Shown piece after piece: positions 1 through 5,904 of a stretch of DNA of 56,617 bases. The notes under the pieces are model-generated. The model did no database searches. It saw only the letters and a program-made list of their open reading frames with translations, and was not told the DNA's origin. This DNA comes from Fodinibius salipaludis (GTDB lineage Bacteria > Bacteroidota > Rhodothermia > Balneolales > Balneolaceae), in NCBI RefSeq assembly GCF_002287075.1, contig NZ_NSKE01000014.1, forward strand, positions 1 to 56,617, written 5' to 3'. The translations under genes and the position numbers were made by a program. The first letter of the stretch is position 1. Each line of letters opens with the position of its first letter.

Positions 1-138
1 TTGAATACTAAGCCAGATAAGACATTAGACGTTTCCACGCGAAGGAAAACAGTCTCAGATAAACGCCTGGACAAGATTCATGTCCTCTTACAAAAGCAAT
101 CTCGTACATCGGGGATGGAGAAATGGAGTCAAAAGTAG
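1..138 (+). CDS. Possible 3' end of an unidentified ORF at the window edge
   Basis: Frame 1 is open from the first base of the window to a TAG at 136-138, giving 45 basic, hydrophilic codons with no motif I recognise. The start is either the TTG at 1 or lies outside the window. It is followed by about 100 bases without a clear gene and then by the right half of an attC-like site, so it could be the gene of a preceding integron cassette. It may equally be a chance open frame. Confidence 0.25.
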   Translation: MNTKPDKTLDVSTRRKTVSDKRLDKIHVLLQKQSRTSGMEKWSQK

Positions 139-203
139 TACGAAATTATCCAATAGCAGGTGTCCTAGCAATCGCTCAAATAGGACCAAAGGAGAAGTAC
201 GGA

Positions 204-250
204 GTGAGTTGACTTTCTAATGCATAAACGCGTTAATGCGCGGGTTAGGT
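204..250 (+). repeat. attC-like recombination site, right half (attC-1)
   Basis: The right-hand part matches the sites at 925-1051, 1717-1844 and 2079-2209: a TTAATGCGC stem arm, then GGG and the R' core GTTAGGT at 244-250, which fits the integron consensus GTTRRRY. The left arm is weak; a CTAA at about 213 and GCATAAACG/CGTTAATGC form only a short imperfect hairpin. I take it as the degenerate attC bounding the left side of cassette A, with cleavage expected between G244 and T245. Confidence 0.55.
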
Positions 251-278
251 GTACAATAAAGTTAGGAATTTAACAGTT

Positions 279-307
279 ATGTGTATAGATTAATAAAAAA
301 TACACAT
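279..307 (+). promoter_or_regulatory. Inverted repeat upstream of vapB, probable VapBC operator
   Basis: ATGTGTAT at 279-286 and ATACACAT at 300-307 form an inverted repeat, extended by GTT on the left and TAAC on the right, 19 bases before the vapB start codon. VapB-VapC complexes generally bind palindromes overlapping their own promoter, so this is the natural candidate operator. The same arms recur at 3836-3878. Confidence 0.5.
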
Positions 308-326
308 TAACTAAATCAGTACAATT

Positions 327-524
327 ATGCGAACGAATGTAGTGATCGATGACGACTTGATGGATGAAGCCTTGAAGGTGAGTCGATTAAAAACGAAAAA
401 AGATGCTGTGGAAGAAGGCTTGAAATTGCTAGTCCAGCGCAAAAAGCAAGAAAATATCAAAGACTTGCGCGGGAAATTGCACTGGAAAGGTGATTTAGAG
501 GATATGAGGACTGACGAGAAGTGA
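327..524 (+). CDS. vapB: VapB-type antitoxin
   Basis: A 65-residue protein whose N-terminus (RTNVVIDDDLMDEALKVS) has the ribbon-helix-helix pattern of type II VapB antitoxins with the DUF2191-like MRTNVxIDDxLxxEA signature. The basic, charged C-terminal tail after residue 40 would wrap around and neutralise the toxin. It ends in a TGA overlapping the GTG start of the PIN-domain gene, so the two are translationally coupled. Antitoxins of this family repress their own operon with the toxin as co-repressor; the inverted repeat at 279-307 fits that. It lies in an integron cassette, where TA pairs are common and are thought to stabilise the array. Family assignment is firm; the RNA target of the pair cannot be told from sequence. 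Confidence 0.88.
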   Translation: MRTNVVIDDDLMDEALKVSRLKTKKDAVEEGLKLLVQRKKQENIKDLRGKLHWKGDLEDMRTDEK

Positions 525-916
525 TTTTAGTAGATACCAGCGTATGGATTGATTATTTCAACGGCGTAGAAAATAAACAAACCGAAAGCCTTGACCGAAT
601 CCTTTCCGAGCAATCAGTTCTCTTGGGAGACATTATTCTCACTGAAATTCTACAAGGTTTTGATAGTGATAAAGAGTTCAGATTAACCAAACAAGCTCTT
701 GAGCCGTTAGACTGTGTTCACCTTGGGGGAAAATCATTGGCAATAAAAGCGGCATCGAATTTTCGTTTTCTTCGATCAAAAGGCGTAACCATTCGCAAAA
801 CTGTAGATATGCTCATCGGAAGTTGGTGTATCGAACATGAAGTGGAGCTGCTACACAATGATAAAGATTTCGACCAAATAGCAATTCAACTACCATTGCA
901 GATTTACACTGATTGA
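521..916 (+). CDS. vapC: VapC-type PIN-domain ribonuclease toxin
   Basis: A 131-residue PIN-domain protein. The acidic metal-binding residues of the family are visible: Asp5 in LVDTSVWIDYF, Glu42 in DIILTEILQGF, Asp96 in TVDMLIGSW, and Asp114/Asp116 in HNDKDFDQIA. VapC toxins are Mg-dependent endoribonucleases, most often cutting tRNA or rRNA. The start is a GTG at 521-523, overlapping the vapB stop; the reading starts directly with ILVDTS, as usual for this family. Length is normal and all catalytic positions are intact, so it is probably active and held by VapB. About 10 bases downstream the attC of the same cassette begins, with no room for another gene. Confidence 0.88.
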   Translation: MILVDTSVWIDYFNGVENKQTESLDRILSEQSVLLGDIILTEILQGFDSDKEFRLTKQALEPLDCVHLGGKSLAIKAASNFRFLRSKGVTIRKTVDMLIGSWCIEHEVELLHNDKDFDQIAIQLPLQIYTD

Positions 917-924
917 TTTTGTAC

Positions 925-1051
925 GGCTAACGCCATTGCGCATAAGCTGCACGCGATAAAATGTTGAATTAGCAACTAACGAAAGATGAGACTTAAAACC
1001 AAGAGCGGCAAAGACTTGGCGAGGCGTGTCCGTTTAATGCGCTGGTTAGCA
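925..1051 (+). repeat. attC recombination site (attC-2)
   Basis: The left arm is GGCTAAC (925-931), a spacer, then GCGCATAAGCTGCACGCG; the right arm is GGCGTGTCCGTTTAATGCGC, a short spacer and the R' core GTTAGCA (1045-1051). Read as a reverse complement, the right arm aligns with the left through GCTAAC, GCGCAT and CACGC with a few unpaired bases, the imperfect-hairpin architecture of attC. The loop between the arms is about 70 bases. Crossover is expected after G1045. Confidence 0.7.
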
Positions 1052-1057
1052 CAACTT

Positions 1058-1345
1058 CTACTCTTTTTGGGGAGGAATTTGACGAACATGCCAAACCGCT
1101 TCAATATAAATACCCTTTTCCTTTATTCGATAGGGCAGTCGGTAATTTCCCACAATCAATTCTCGAAGCGTCTCTTCGTTGTATTCTGGAACGACTCTAC
1201 CAATTCTTGGATGTTCAGCCAGTTTATCGGTTTGCCTCATGAGTTCTAAAGCCCACTGCTCGGCAGTCTCATAATCATCTTGGGCAATATAATCGACAAA
1301 TTCATTGACCATTCGAATGGCTTGCTTGGTCCAGATTACTTCCAT
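1058..1345 (-). CDS. ParE/RelE-superfamily toxin
   Basis: A 95-residue protein with the ParE/RelE fold pattern: start MEVIWTKQAIRMVNEFVDYIAQDD, a central two-helix segment, then HPRIGRVVPEY, LRELIVGNYRLPYRI and a final strand IEAVWHVRQ. The R(E/Q)L-x-V-G-x-YR-L-x-YR core is typical of plasmid-stabilisation (RelE/ParE) toxins. Members either cut mRNA on the ribosome or poison gyrase; sequence alone does not separate the two, and the preference for ParE is only from the LRELIVGNYRLPYRI type of core. It overlaps the antitoxin gene by 10 bases, so antitoxin is made first and translation is coupled. The stop is only a few bases from the cassette end. Confidence 0.82.
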   Translation of the reverse strand: MEVIWTKQAIRMVNEFVDYIAQDDYETAEQWALELMRQTDKLAEHPRIGRVVPEYNEETLRELIVGNYRLPYRIKEKGIYIEAVWHVRQIPPQKE

Positions 1346-1629
1346 TTGGCCAAGTTTTCCTTAATTTTCTCTTTTGCTTCTTCGTGAGAAAAGACCTCCC
1401 CACGAGCAATTTGGCGCTCAGCTTCTAGCAAATCTTCCATTTTATCCAATTTATCAACCATTCGTTGGTATTCTGAAACATCAACCAAAACAGCTGCACT
1501 TTTTCCATGTTGGGTAAGGACAATCGACCGTTTCTCTTTCTGAATCCGATCGATAAAACTGGCTGCATTTTTTCGGAACTCAGAAACAGGTTGAATATCC
1601 TGGTCTAATTCAAGACGTATAGCAGACAT
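1336..1629 (-). CDS. Phd/YefM-family antitoxin
   Basis: A 97-residue protein. Residues about 12-60 read DIQPVSEFRKNAASFIDRIQKEKRSIVLTQHGKSAAVLVDVSEYQ in sense, the classic Phd/YefM DNA-binding and dimerisation domain (S-E-F-R-x-N-x-x-x, then LTxHGKxxAVLVDxxEY). The C-terminal third is acidic and helical and would bind the toxin. The ATG at 1629 is preceded by an AT-rich stretch (1630-1690) that should hold the autoregulated promoter. It is the first gene of a two-gene unit with the ParE/RelE toxin. Confidence 0.85.
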   Translation of the reverse strand: MSAIRLELDQDIQPVSEFRKNAASFIDRIQKEKRSIVLTQHGKSAAVLVDVSEYQRMVDKLDKMEDLLEAERQIARGEVFSHEEAKEKIKENLAKWK

Positions 1630-1716
1630 AATGTTACTATTAAATTATTTTTAAACGTACAATAAAGATACGCTAAAAATGATTGGAATACAATGAGAAG
1701 AAGTGAAAACAAAGTT

Positions 1717-1844
1717 GTGCTAACGATTAGCGCTACAGCTGCAGGCGCCGAATGTTGAATTTATTTACAAAAGAAAGAGTAACTAATAAATGGAAGGGAG
1801 GCAAGGAGATGGCGAGACCTGTCCGCTGATAGCGCGGGTTAGTT
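1717..1844 (+). repeat. attC recombination site (attC-3)
   Basis: The left arm starts GTGCTAAC (1717-1724) followed by GCGCTACAGCTGCAGG; the right arm is CCTGTCCGCTGATAGCGC, GG and the core GTTAGTT (1838-1844). The arms pair through GCGCTA, CAGC and CAGG with extrahelical bases. The right arm is nearly identical to that of attC-4. Crossover is expected after G1838. Confidence 0.7.
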
Positions 1845-2203
1845 TGGGGCGAAAGGAGTGGAGCCAGCAAGATTTGTGATAAAAACGACGGAAGGAAACA
1901 GCGGAAGCAAGATGATTTAGCCCCGACCGGCCAGGACAAAACGGGAAATAGGATTTTCGGAAAGGAAAAGAACGATGAGGCAGATTGCATTGTGGAAAAG
2001 GCAACCCAGAATAGGCTGAAAAATGGATATTTTTACAGCCGAAACAGCCTTTATTGACAAACCGCGAAGGCCGGCGGGCAAACTAACGACATTGCGCTAC
2101 AGCTGCAGGCGCTGGAATATCGAATTAGTTAACAAATGAAAGAGTAACTAATAAATAGGAAGCGAGCAAGAAAGGGCGAGGCCTGTCCGCTGATAGCGCC
2201 GGG
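1839..2203 (+). mobile_element. Integron cassette C, no credible gene
   Basis: About 365 bp from the attC-3 crossover to that of attC-4. No open frame has family features or a conserved start. It contains a strong hairpin, GGCTGAAAAAT and ATTTTTACAGCC (about 2017-2044), and longer-range complements (GGGGC/GCCCC and CCGGCC/GGCCGG) that are shared with cassette D. It may encode a structured RNA, or be a non-coding cassette of unknown purpose, as seen in other chromosomal integrons. Confidence 0.55.
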
Positions 2204-2209
2204 TTAGTT
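2079..2209 (+). repeat. attC recombination site (attC-4)
   Basis: CAAACTAAC at 2079-2087 is the exact reverse complement of GTTAGTTTG at 2203-2211. Inside these, GCGCTACAGCTGCAGGC faces GCCTGTCCGCTGATAGCGC with extrahelical bases. This is the best-preserved attC of the array. The core GTTAGTT departs from GTTRRRY at one position. Confidence 0.7.
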
Positions 2210-2452
2210 TGGGGCTGAAGATGTAGAACCAGCAACGGCTTTGATAAAAACAACGGAAGAACACAGCGGACGTAAGATGATTTAGCCCCGACCGGCCAGA
2301 ACAAAATGTGAAATAGGATTTTCGGAAAGGAAGATAGCTTTAAGGCAAATTGAATAGTGGAAAAGGCAACCCAGAAGCGGCTGAAAAATGGATATTTTTA
2401 CAGCCGAAACAGCCTTTATTGACAGACCGTGAAGGCCGGCGGGCAAACTAAC
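2204..2452 (+). mobile_element. Integron cassette D, truncated copy of cassette C
   Basis: Aligns along its full length with cassette C, most closely in the last 100 bases before the R'' motif. It keeps the GGCTG hairpin (about 2383-2408) and ends with the same CAAACTAAC (2444-2452). Directly after this the sequence changes to AT-rich DNA and the rest of its attC is missing, so the array was cut here, perhaps by the events that brought in the IS3 element. Confidence 0.5.
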
Positions 2453-2572
2453 CTATACTTATACATACATCTCAAATACTATCTATTGTATACATAATAT
2501 GCAATAAGCCAGATTAGATGATTTAGGAGGTGTGGAATTGCTACAAAAAAATGGACAGTGAGTTAAGCCAGA

Positions 2573-3442
2573 TCATGCAGCCAGTTCTTGTTGTTGGGTT
2601 AAATAATCCTGCATTTCCGCCGGCGTGCAGTAGTCCAGCGTAGAATGCAAGCGCTGGCGGTTATACCAGATCTCAATAAAGTTGAATATTACCTGCCGCA
2701 GTTTGTTATAATTATAGTGCTTCGGTTCTATCGGCAGTTCTGCTTTAAAGGTTTTAAAGAAGCTCTCGGCCGGAGCATTATCCCAGCAGTTGCCTTTGCG
2801 GCTCATGCTTTGGCGGACCAGTGGCCGGGCGGCCAGTCGGCTGCTAAACTCTTGGCAGCAATACTGAATACCTCGGTCGGAGTGGAAGATCAGCTCCTTC
2901 TCGATAGTCCGCTTTTGGCAGGCGGCTTTCCAGGCCGGAATAATGGTCTCATCCGCACTCATACCTTCCGAGAGCGACCATCCCAGAATCTGGCGATCAG
3001 CCAGATCCATGATCGTCGTTAGGTATAACCAACCTTGGGTGCTGGGAATATAGGTGATGTCGCTTACCCACACCTGGCCTAATCGGCTGGTGGAAAACTC
3101 CTGATCTAATCGGTTCGGGGCCACCGGCAAGGAATGTTTCGAATCGGTGGTCGTGACCCATTTCGGGCGAATCTGACTTTGTATGCCCTCCTTCTTCATT
3201 AGCCGTGCTACTCTCGGGCGACTTGCTGTTTCGCCGTCCCGCAGCAGTTGCTGGTGAATGCGAGGACTACCATACGTCTTGCCGGAATCTAGCCAGACCT
3301 GCTTAATTCGTCTCGTCAAACGCTGGTTCTCTTTGGCGCGATCAGAGGGCGGCCGGGTCATCCAGCTATAATAACCGCTTCTGGGTACCTTGAATACCTC
3401 GGACATCTTTACAATGGGAAATATGCTCTTGTGTTCGGCCAT
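2573..3442 (-). CDS. IS3-family transposase OrfB (DDE integrase core)
   Basis: A 289-residue rve/DDE integrase. N-terminal HTH_21-like part YYSWMTRPPSDRAKENQRL, then catalytic Asp in WVSDITYIPS, Asp in LIFHSDRGIQY and Glu in NAPAESFFKTFK, all intact, with the usual C-terminal FNFIEIWYNRQRLHSTLDY motif. It cuts and joins the IS ends. The frame stays open upstream of the ATG into the end of orfA in the -1 register, through an A-rich stretch near 3465, so the active enzyme is probably an OrfAB frameshift fusion as in other IS3 members. The complete domain suggests the copy can still move. Confidence 0.93.
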   Translation of the reverse strand: MAEHKSIFPIVKMSEVFKVPRSGYYSWMTRPPSDRAKENQRLTRRIKQVWLDSGKTYGSPRIHQQLLRDGETASRPRVARLMKKEGIQSQIRPKWVTTTDSKHSLPVAPNRLDQEFSTSRLGQVWVSDITYIPSTQGWLYLTTIMDLADRQILGWSLSEGMSADETIIPAWKAACQKRTIEKELIFHSDRGIQYCCQEFSSRLAARPLVRQSMSRKGNCWDNAPAESFFKTFKAELPIEPKHYNYNKLRQVIFNFIEIWYNRQRLHSTLDYCTPAEMQDYLTQQQELAA

Positions 3443-3453
3443 AAATTGGTAGA

Positions 3454-3750
3454 TTACCTGTTTTTCTTCGTAAAGATGCCCATCGCCTTTTTTAGGATAT
3501 CCCGCTCGATCCGCACGTCAGCAAGTTCTTTTTTTAACTCGGCCAGCTCCTTCTCTTCGGGCGTCTGGCTGGGAATGCCTTTGCCCGGAAAGGCCTGCTG
3601 AGGTTGTTGTTTATATTTCGATCGCCAAGCGTAGATAAGCCCTGGATCAATGCCGAGCTCATCAGCCAACTCGCGGATATTGTCTCGTTGGTAACTTTGC
3701 TGGATCACGTCCAGTTTAAACTGTTTGCTGTAGGTTTGTCTTTTACTCAT
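3454..3750 (-). CDS. IS3-family transposase OrfA (HTH protein)
   Basis: A 98-residue protein. Residues 1-55 form the HTH_Tnp_1 helix-turn-helix (TYSKQFKLDVIQQSYQRDNIRELADELGIDPGLIYAWRSKY). Residues about 65-92 form the leucine-zipper-like coil ELAELKKELADVRIERDILKKAM that mediates multimerisation. It binds the terminal inverted repeats and regulates transposition. It ends FTKKNR just before orfB; the final AAGAAAAAC is the likely place for -1 slippage, although it is not the textbook A6G heptamer. Confidence 0.92.
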   Translation of the reverse strand: MSKRQTYSKQFKLDVIQQSYQRDNIRELADELGIDPGLIYAWRSKYKQQPQQAFPGKGIPSQTPEEKELAELKKELADVRIERDILKKAMGIFTKKNR

Positions 3751-3835
3751 AATGGTTTTTTGTCATAAATTGCGGCGACAATCTATGGCTTAACTGGGTG
3801 TCCACCAAAATGTAGCAAGTTCAGGGGTTTTAGTA

Positions 3836-3878
3836 ATATTATGTGTATCAATTAGAGTGAAGCTAATACACATAATAT
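3836..3878 (+). repeat. Perfect 13-bp inverted repeat between IS3 and purM
   Basis: ATATTATGTGTAT (3836-3848) and its exact complement ATACACATAATAT (3866-3878) enclose a 17-base loop. The arms contain the same ATGTGTAT/ATACACAT pair as the inverted repeat before vapB (279-307). There is no T-run on either side, so a terminator is unlikely. It may be a relic operator of a lost toxin-antitoxin cassette. Confidence 0.6.
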
Positions 3879-3922
3879 CTATGCATAATATATTTTATTT
3901 ATACTAAAAGAACCTACCGGCT

Positions 3923-4927
3923 TTAGTCTACCACGCCCATCTCAATAATTTCTTCATCCATCTCGGCGGAAATTTCTTTTACTTTACCTGCTGTATTTGG
4001 ATCAACAATAGCTATTAGTCCGATACCCAGGTTGAACGTTGCTCGCATATCATCTTCCGGTACATTACCCAGATCTTGAATAAGTTCAAATATTGGGGGA
4101 CGTTGCCATGCATTCCAATCTAACTTAATAGTTAGTTTTTCCGGAACTACCCGTTTTGTATTCCCCATAATACCACCACCCGTAATATGAGAAAAGCCGT
4201 TTACACTGTTCAGGTTCCGTAATTTACGAATAATGGGTAGATATGATTTATGTACGGCCAACATTGCCTCACCTACGGTTGTACCCAATTCATCCACGTG
4301 ATCGGTAACCTCATATTCAGAAAATAACACTTTACGAGCTAATGAGTAACCATTGGTATGCAGACCGGTACTGGGAAATCCCAGAAGAATATTTCCCTTT
4401 TCAATATCGGAGCCGTCAATAACTTTTTTGCGATCAACCATCCCCACAATGTTTCCCGCCAGGTCAAATTCTCCCTCGCTGTAAATATCGGGCATTTCGG
4501 CCGTCTCCCCGCCTATAAGTGCTACGCCGTTTTCTTTACAGGCTTTGGAAAATCCTTTAACAACCTGGTAACCAACATCTTTCTCTAATTTTCCGGTCGA
4601 AAAATAATCCAGAAAGAAGAGGGGATCAGCTCCACAAACGGCAATATCATTTATACAATGATTTACCAGGTCTTGTCCCACGGTATCGTACTTTCCGGAC
4701 TTAAAAGCTACAATTAACTTGGTGCCTACGCCATCAACACTGCTGACAAAAACGGGATCATTGTAGCTGCTTAAATCGGGACGGAAGAATCCGCCAAATC
4801 CGCCGATATTGTGTAATACGGCATCACTGTGGGTTTCTTTAACGAGGCCTTTTATGGATTCAACCATTTCTTCTCCGGCTTCTATATCAACGCCTGCATC
4901 TTTGTAGGTAAATTTCTTTTTACTCAT
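3923..4927 (-). CDS. purM: Phosphoribosylformylglycinamidine cyclo-ligase (AIR synthetase)
   Basis: PurM closes FGAM to aminoimidazole ribonucleotide with ATP, step 5 of purine synthesis. The 334-residue protein shows the family hallmarks VSSVDGVGTKL, NDIAVCGADPLFFLDY, GGETAEMPDIY, the glycine-rich LIGGETAE nucleotide region and FSHITGGGIMGN. I take the ATG at 4927, giving MSKKKFTYKDAGVD; the frame continues to 4990 but those 21 extra residues overlap the preceding gene and do not look like PurM. The start overlaps the stop of the upstream bstA-like gene (TAATG), so the two are probably co-transcribed and translationally coupled. No other pur gene is nearby. Confidence 0.95.
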   Translation of the reverse strand: MSKKKFTYKDAGVDIEAGEEMVESIKGLVKETHSDAVLHNIGGFGGFFRPDLSSYNDPVFVSSVDGVGTKLIVAFKSGKYDTVGQDLVNHCINDIAVCGADPLFFLDYFSTGKLEKDVGYQVVKGFSKACKENGVALIGGETAEMPDIYSEGEFDLAGNIVGMVDRKKVIDGSDIEKGNILLGFPSTGLHTNGYSLARKVLFSEYEVTDHVDELGTTVGEAMLAVHKSYLPIIRKLRNLNSVNGFSHITGGGIMGNTKRVVPEKLTIKLDWNAWQRPPIFELIQDLGNVPEDDMRATFNLGIGLIAIVDPNTAGKVKEISAEMDEEIIEMGVVD

Positions 4928-5487
4928 TACGTCCAGTTTTTTCGCTTTTTTAAAGAAGTTATATGTGCTAAGTGATGATTTCCATGCCACGCATAATGGC
5001 CAATTAAATGCTTGACTACAATGGTCCCGGATTCTGGATGATTTAACTCCCTGTTTAACTGCTTTTTATTCAATGATGTAAGTAAATAACTCCATCGCTT
5101 ATGAAGTCCATCAATTAGTTTTAACGAAGATTCAATGGGAAGAGAGGAATCTAATAATGCTGCCCAAGATTCCTGTTGGTAGGGTTTTATCGTCGGTTTA
5201 CTTTCTGTGAGTGTTAATTTAATCCGGGTATAACCATTGATGTGGCTGTCTGCAATGTGATGGACAACCTGCCGGACCGTCCAACCATCTTTTCGATATG
5301 GTGTATCCAGTTGTTTATCTGAAAAGTGAGCAACAGCTGCAGATAATTTTTCAGGAAGACTTCGAATATCATCAATCCATTGAACTATCTCTTTTGCAGA
5401 TGGAGAGCTGTTTATCTGCTCTCGACCAATGGGATATTTAAGCTCTTCCATAAAAGTGTTCAATTTGGGTTCATTTTTTTGACTCAA
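4927..5487 (-). CDS. DinB/YfiT-family putative metal-dependent thiol transferase (BstA-like)
   Basis: A 186-residue four-helix DinB-superfamily protein. The metal-ligand histidines are visible in VRQVVHHIADSHINGYTR and near the end in YAWHGNHHLAHI, the YfiT/BstA arrangement. The N-terminal LKYPIGR is also typical of YfiT. B. subtilis BstA transfers bacillithiol to electrophiles, and Bacteroidota and relatives are known to make bacillithiol, so a detoxification role is plausible but inferred. Its stop overlaps the purM start by one base. It is the first gene to the left of the DnaA-box cluster, and its promoter must lie inside or at the edge of that region. Confidence 0.82.
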   Translation of the reverse strand: MSQKNEPKLNTFMEELKYPIGREQINSSPSAKEIVQWIDDIRSLPEKLSAAVAHFSDKQLDTPYRKDGWTVRQVVHHIADSHINGYTRIKLTLTESKPTIKPYQQESWAALLDSSLPIESSLKLIDGLHKRWSYLLTSLNKKQLNRELNHPESGTIVVKHLIGHYAWHGNHHLAHITSLKKRKNWT

Positions 5488-5904
5488 ATAAATATAGCCA
5501 ACTTGCCTATCGTTTTTAAGAAATATTTCTCCACATTATCCACCGGAAACCCTTAATAATATTAGATAAATAATATTTGTAGTACATAGTAGTTACTGTG
5601 GATAAGTGGATAACTTTTTAACACACAAATTTTTAGTTGGCAAATTTCTATTGTGGATTATTTTGTGGATAAAAATCCTAATAAAAACAACTGTTTAGCA
5701 GAATTATTTTTAAGTTTTCCACAATTTACAATAGAATGGGTGTCAAGTAGAAAATGTTATCTACACGATTTTTCTACTTTATAACTTGTGGAAAATAATA
5801 TTCAGTTGTTGAAAGCTGTGGAGAAATTTTGTTGGTTTTGGTTGATCTATTTTAAGAAGAAGTTATACACATACTTATCCACAGGGTTATTAACAGACTT
5901 AGAT
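5488..5904. other. oriC: Probable chromosomal replication origin (oriC), DnaA-box cluster
   Basis: About 400 AT-rich bases with no gene. Exact DnaA boxes TTATCCACA (either strand) lie at 5597-5605, 5664-5672 and 5875-5883, and TTATACACA at 5863-5871. One-mismatch boxes lie at 5536-5544, 5605-5613, 5652-5660, 5715-5723, 5757-5765, 5787-5795 and 5817-5825. The stretch 5551-5580 is almost pure A/T and could be the unwinding element. Clusters of DnaA boxes beside an AT-rich tract define bacterial oriC, and gyrB, gyrA, rsmG, mnmG and parS-like sites within 25 kb agree. dnaA and dnaN are not in the window, but origins away from dnaA are common outside the Firmicutes. Confidence 0.85.

Larger units (their letters stand above)
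245..1045 (+). mobile_element. Integron gene cassette A (vapBC)
   Basis: This is the stretch between the predicted crossover points of two attC-like sites, about 801 bp. Its left end, TTAGGTGTACAA, is nearly the reverse complement of TTGTACGGCTAA at 919-930 (10 of 12 positions). That is what is expected when a circular cassette supplies both R'' and the outer part of R' of its own attC. It contains one toxin-antitoxin pair with its own upstream inverted repeat, typical of TA cassettes in sedentary chromosomal integrons. Confidence 0.65.
1046..1838. mobile_element. Integron gene cassette B (Phd/YefM-ParE/RelE)
   Basis: About 793 bp between the crossover points of attC-2 and attC-3. Its first 12 bases, TTAGCACAACTT, are the exact reverse complement of AAGTTGTGCTAA at 1712-1723, the strongest cassette-end match in the array. 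The TA pair inside is on the minus strand, opposite to vapBC, which is tolerated because TA cassettes carry their own promoter. Confidence 0.65.
2539..3817 (-). mobile_element. IS3-family insertion sequence
   Basis: The ends are imperfect inverted repeats. The left end reads TGCTACA, TGGACA and AGTTAAGCCA in order from 2539; the reverse complement of the right end reads TGCTACA, TGGACA, AGTTAAGCCA from 3817 inward. The element begins TG and ends CA as in the IS3 family, is about 1.28 kb and contains orfA and orfB on the minus strand. I see no 3-5 bp target duplication (flanks GGAAT and AGTTC), which suggests flank rearrangement or an old insertion. Confidence 0.9.

Noticed and set aside
986-1249. 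Open frame of 87 codons on the plus strand
   Set aside because: It spans the right arm of attC-2 and the antisense of the ParE/RelE toxin, with no family features.
1733-2004. Two overlapping minus-strand frames in cassette C
   Set aside because: They run across attC-3 and cassette C, are low in complexity and basic, and the start region is not kept in the duplicate cassette D (a TAA interrupts it).
1717-2452. Tandem direct repeats that might suggest a CRISPR array
   Set aside because: The repeat unit is about 365 bases with two copies only; no short repeats with unique spacers and no cas gene are present.
2645-3022. 125-codon plus-strand frame
   Set aside because: Antisense to the IS3 OrfB transposase, whose catalytic residues are all intact.
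3836-3878. Perfect hairpin considered as a purM terminator
   Set aside because: No T-run follows on either strand and the arms match the vapBC operator-like repeat better.
4928-4990. Upstream extension of purM to an earlier ATG
   Set aside because: The 21 extra residues overlap the bstA-like gene in another frame and do not resemble PurM; ATG 4927 gives a normal N-terminus and a TAATG junction.
5788-5904. Upstream extension of dtd to a GTG
   Set aside because: It lies in the DnaA-box cluster and adds 39 residues absent from the family.
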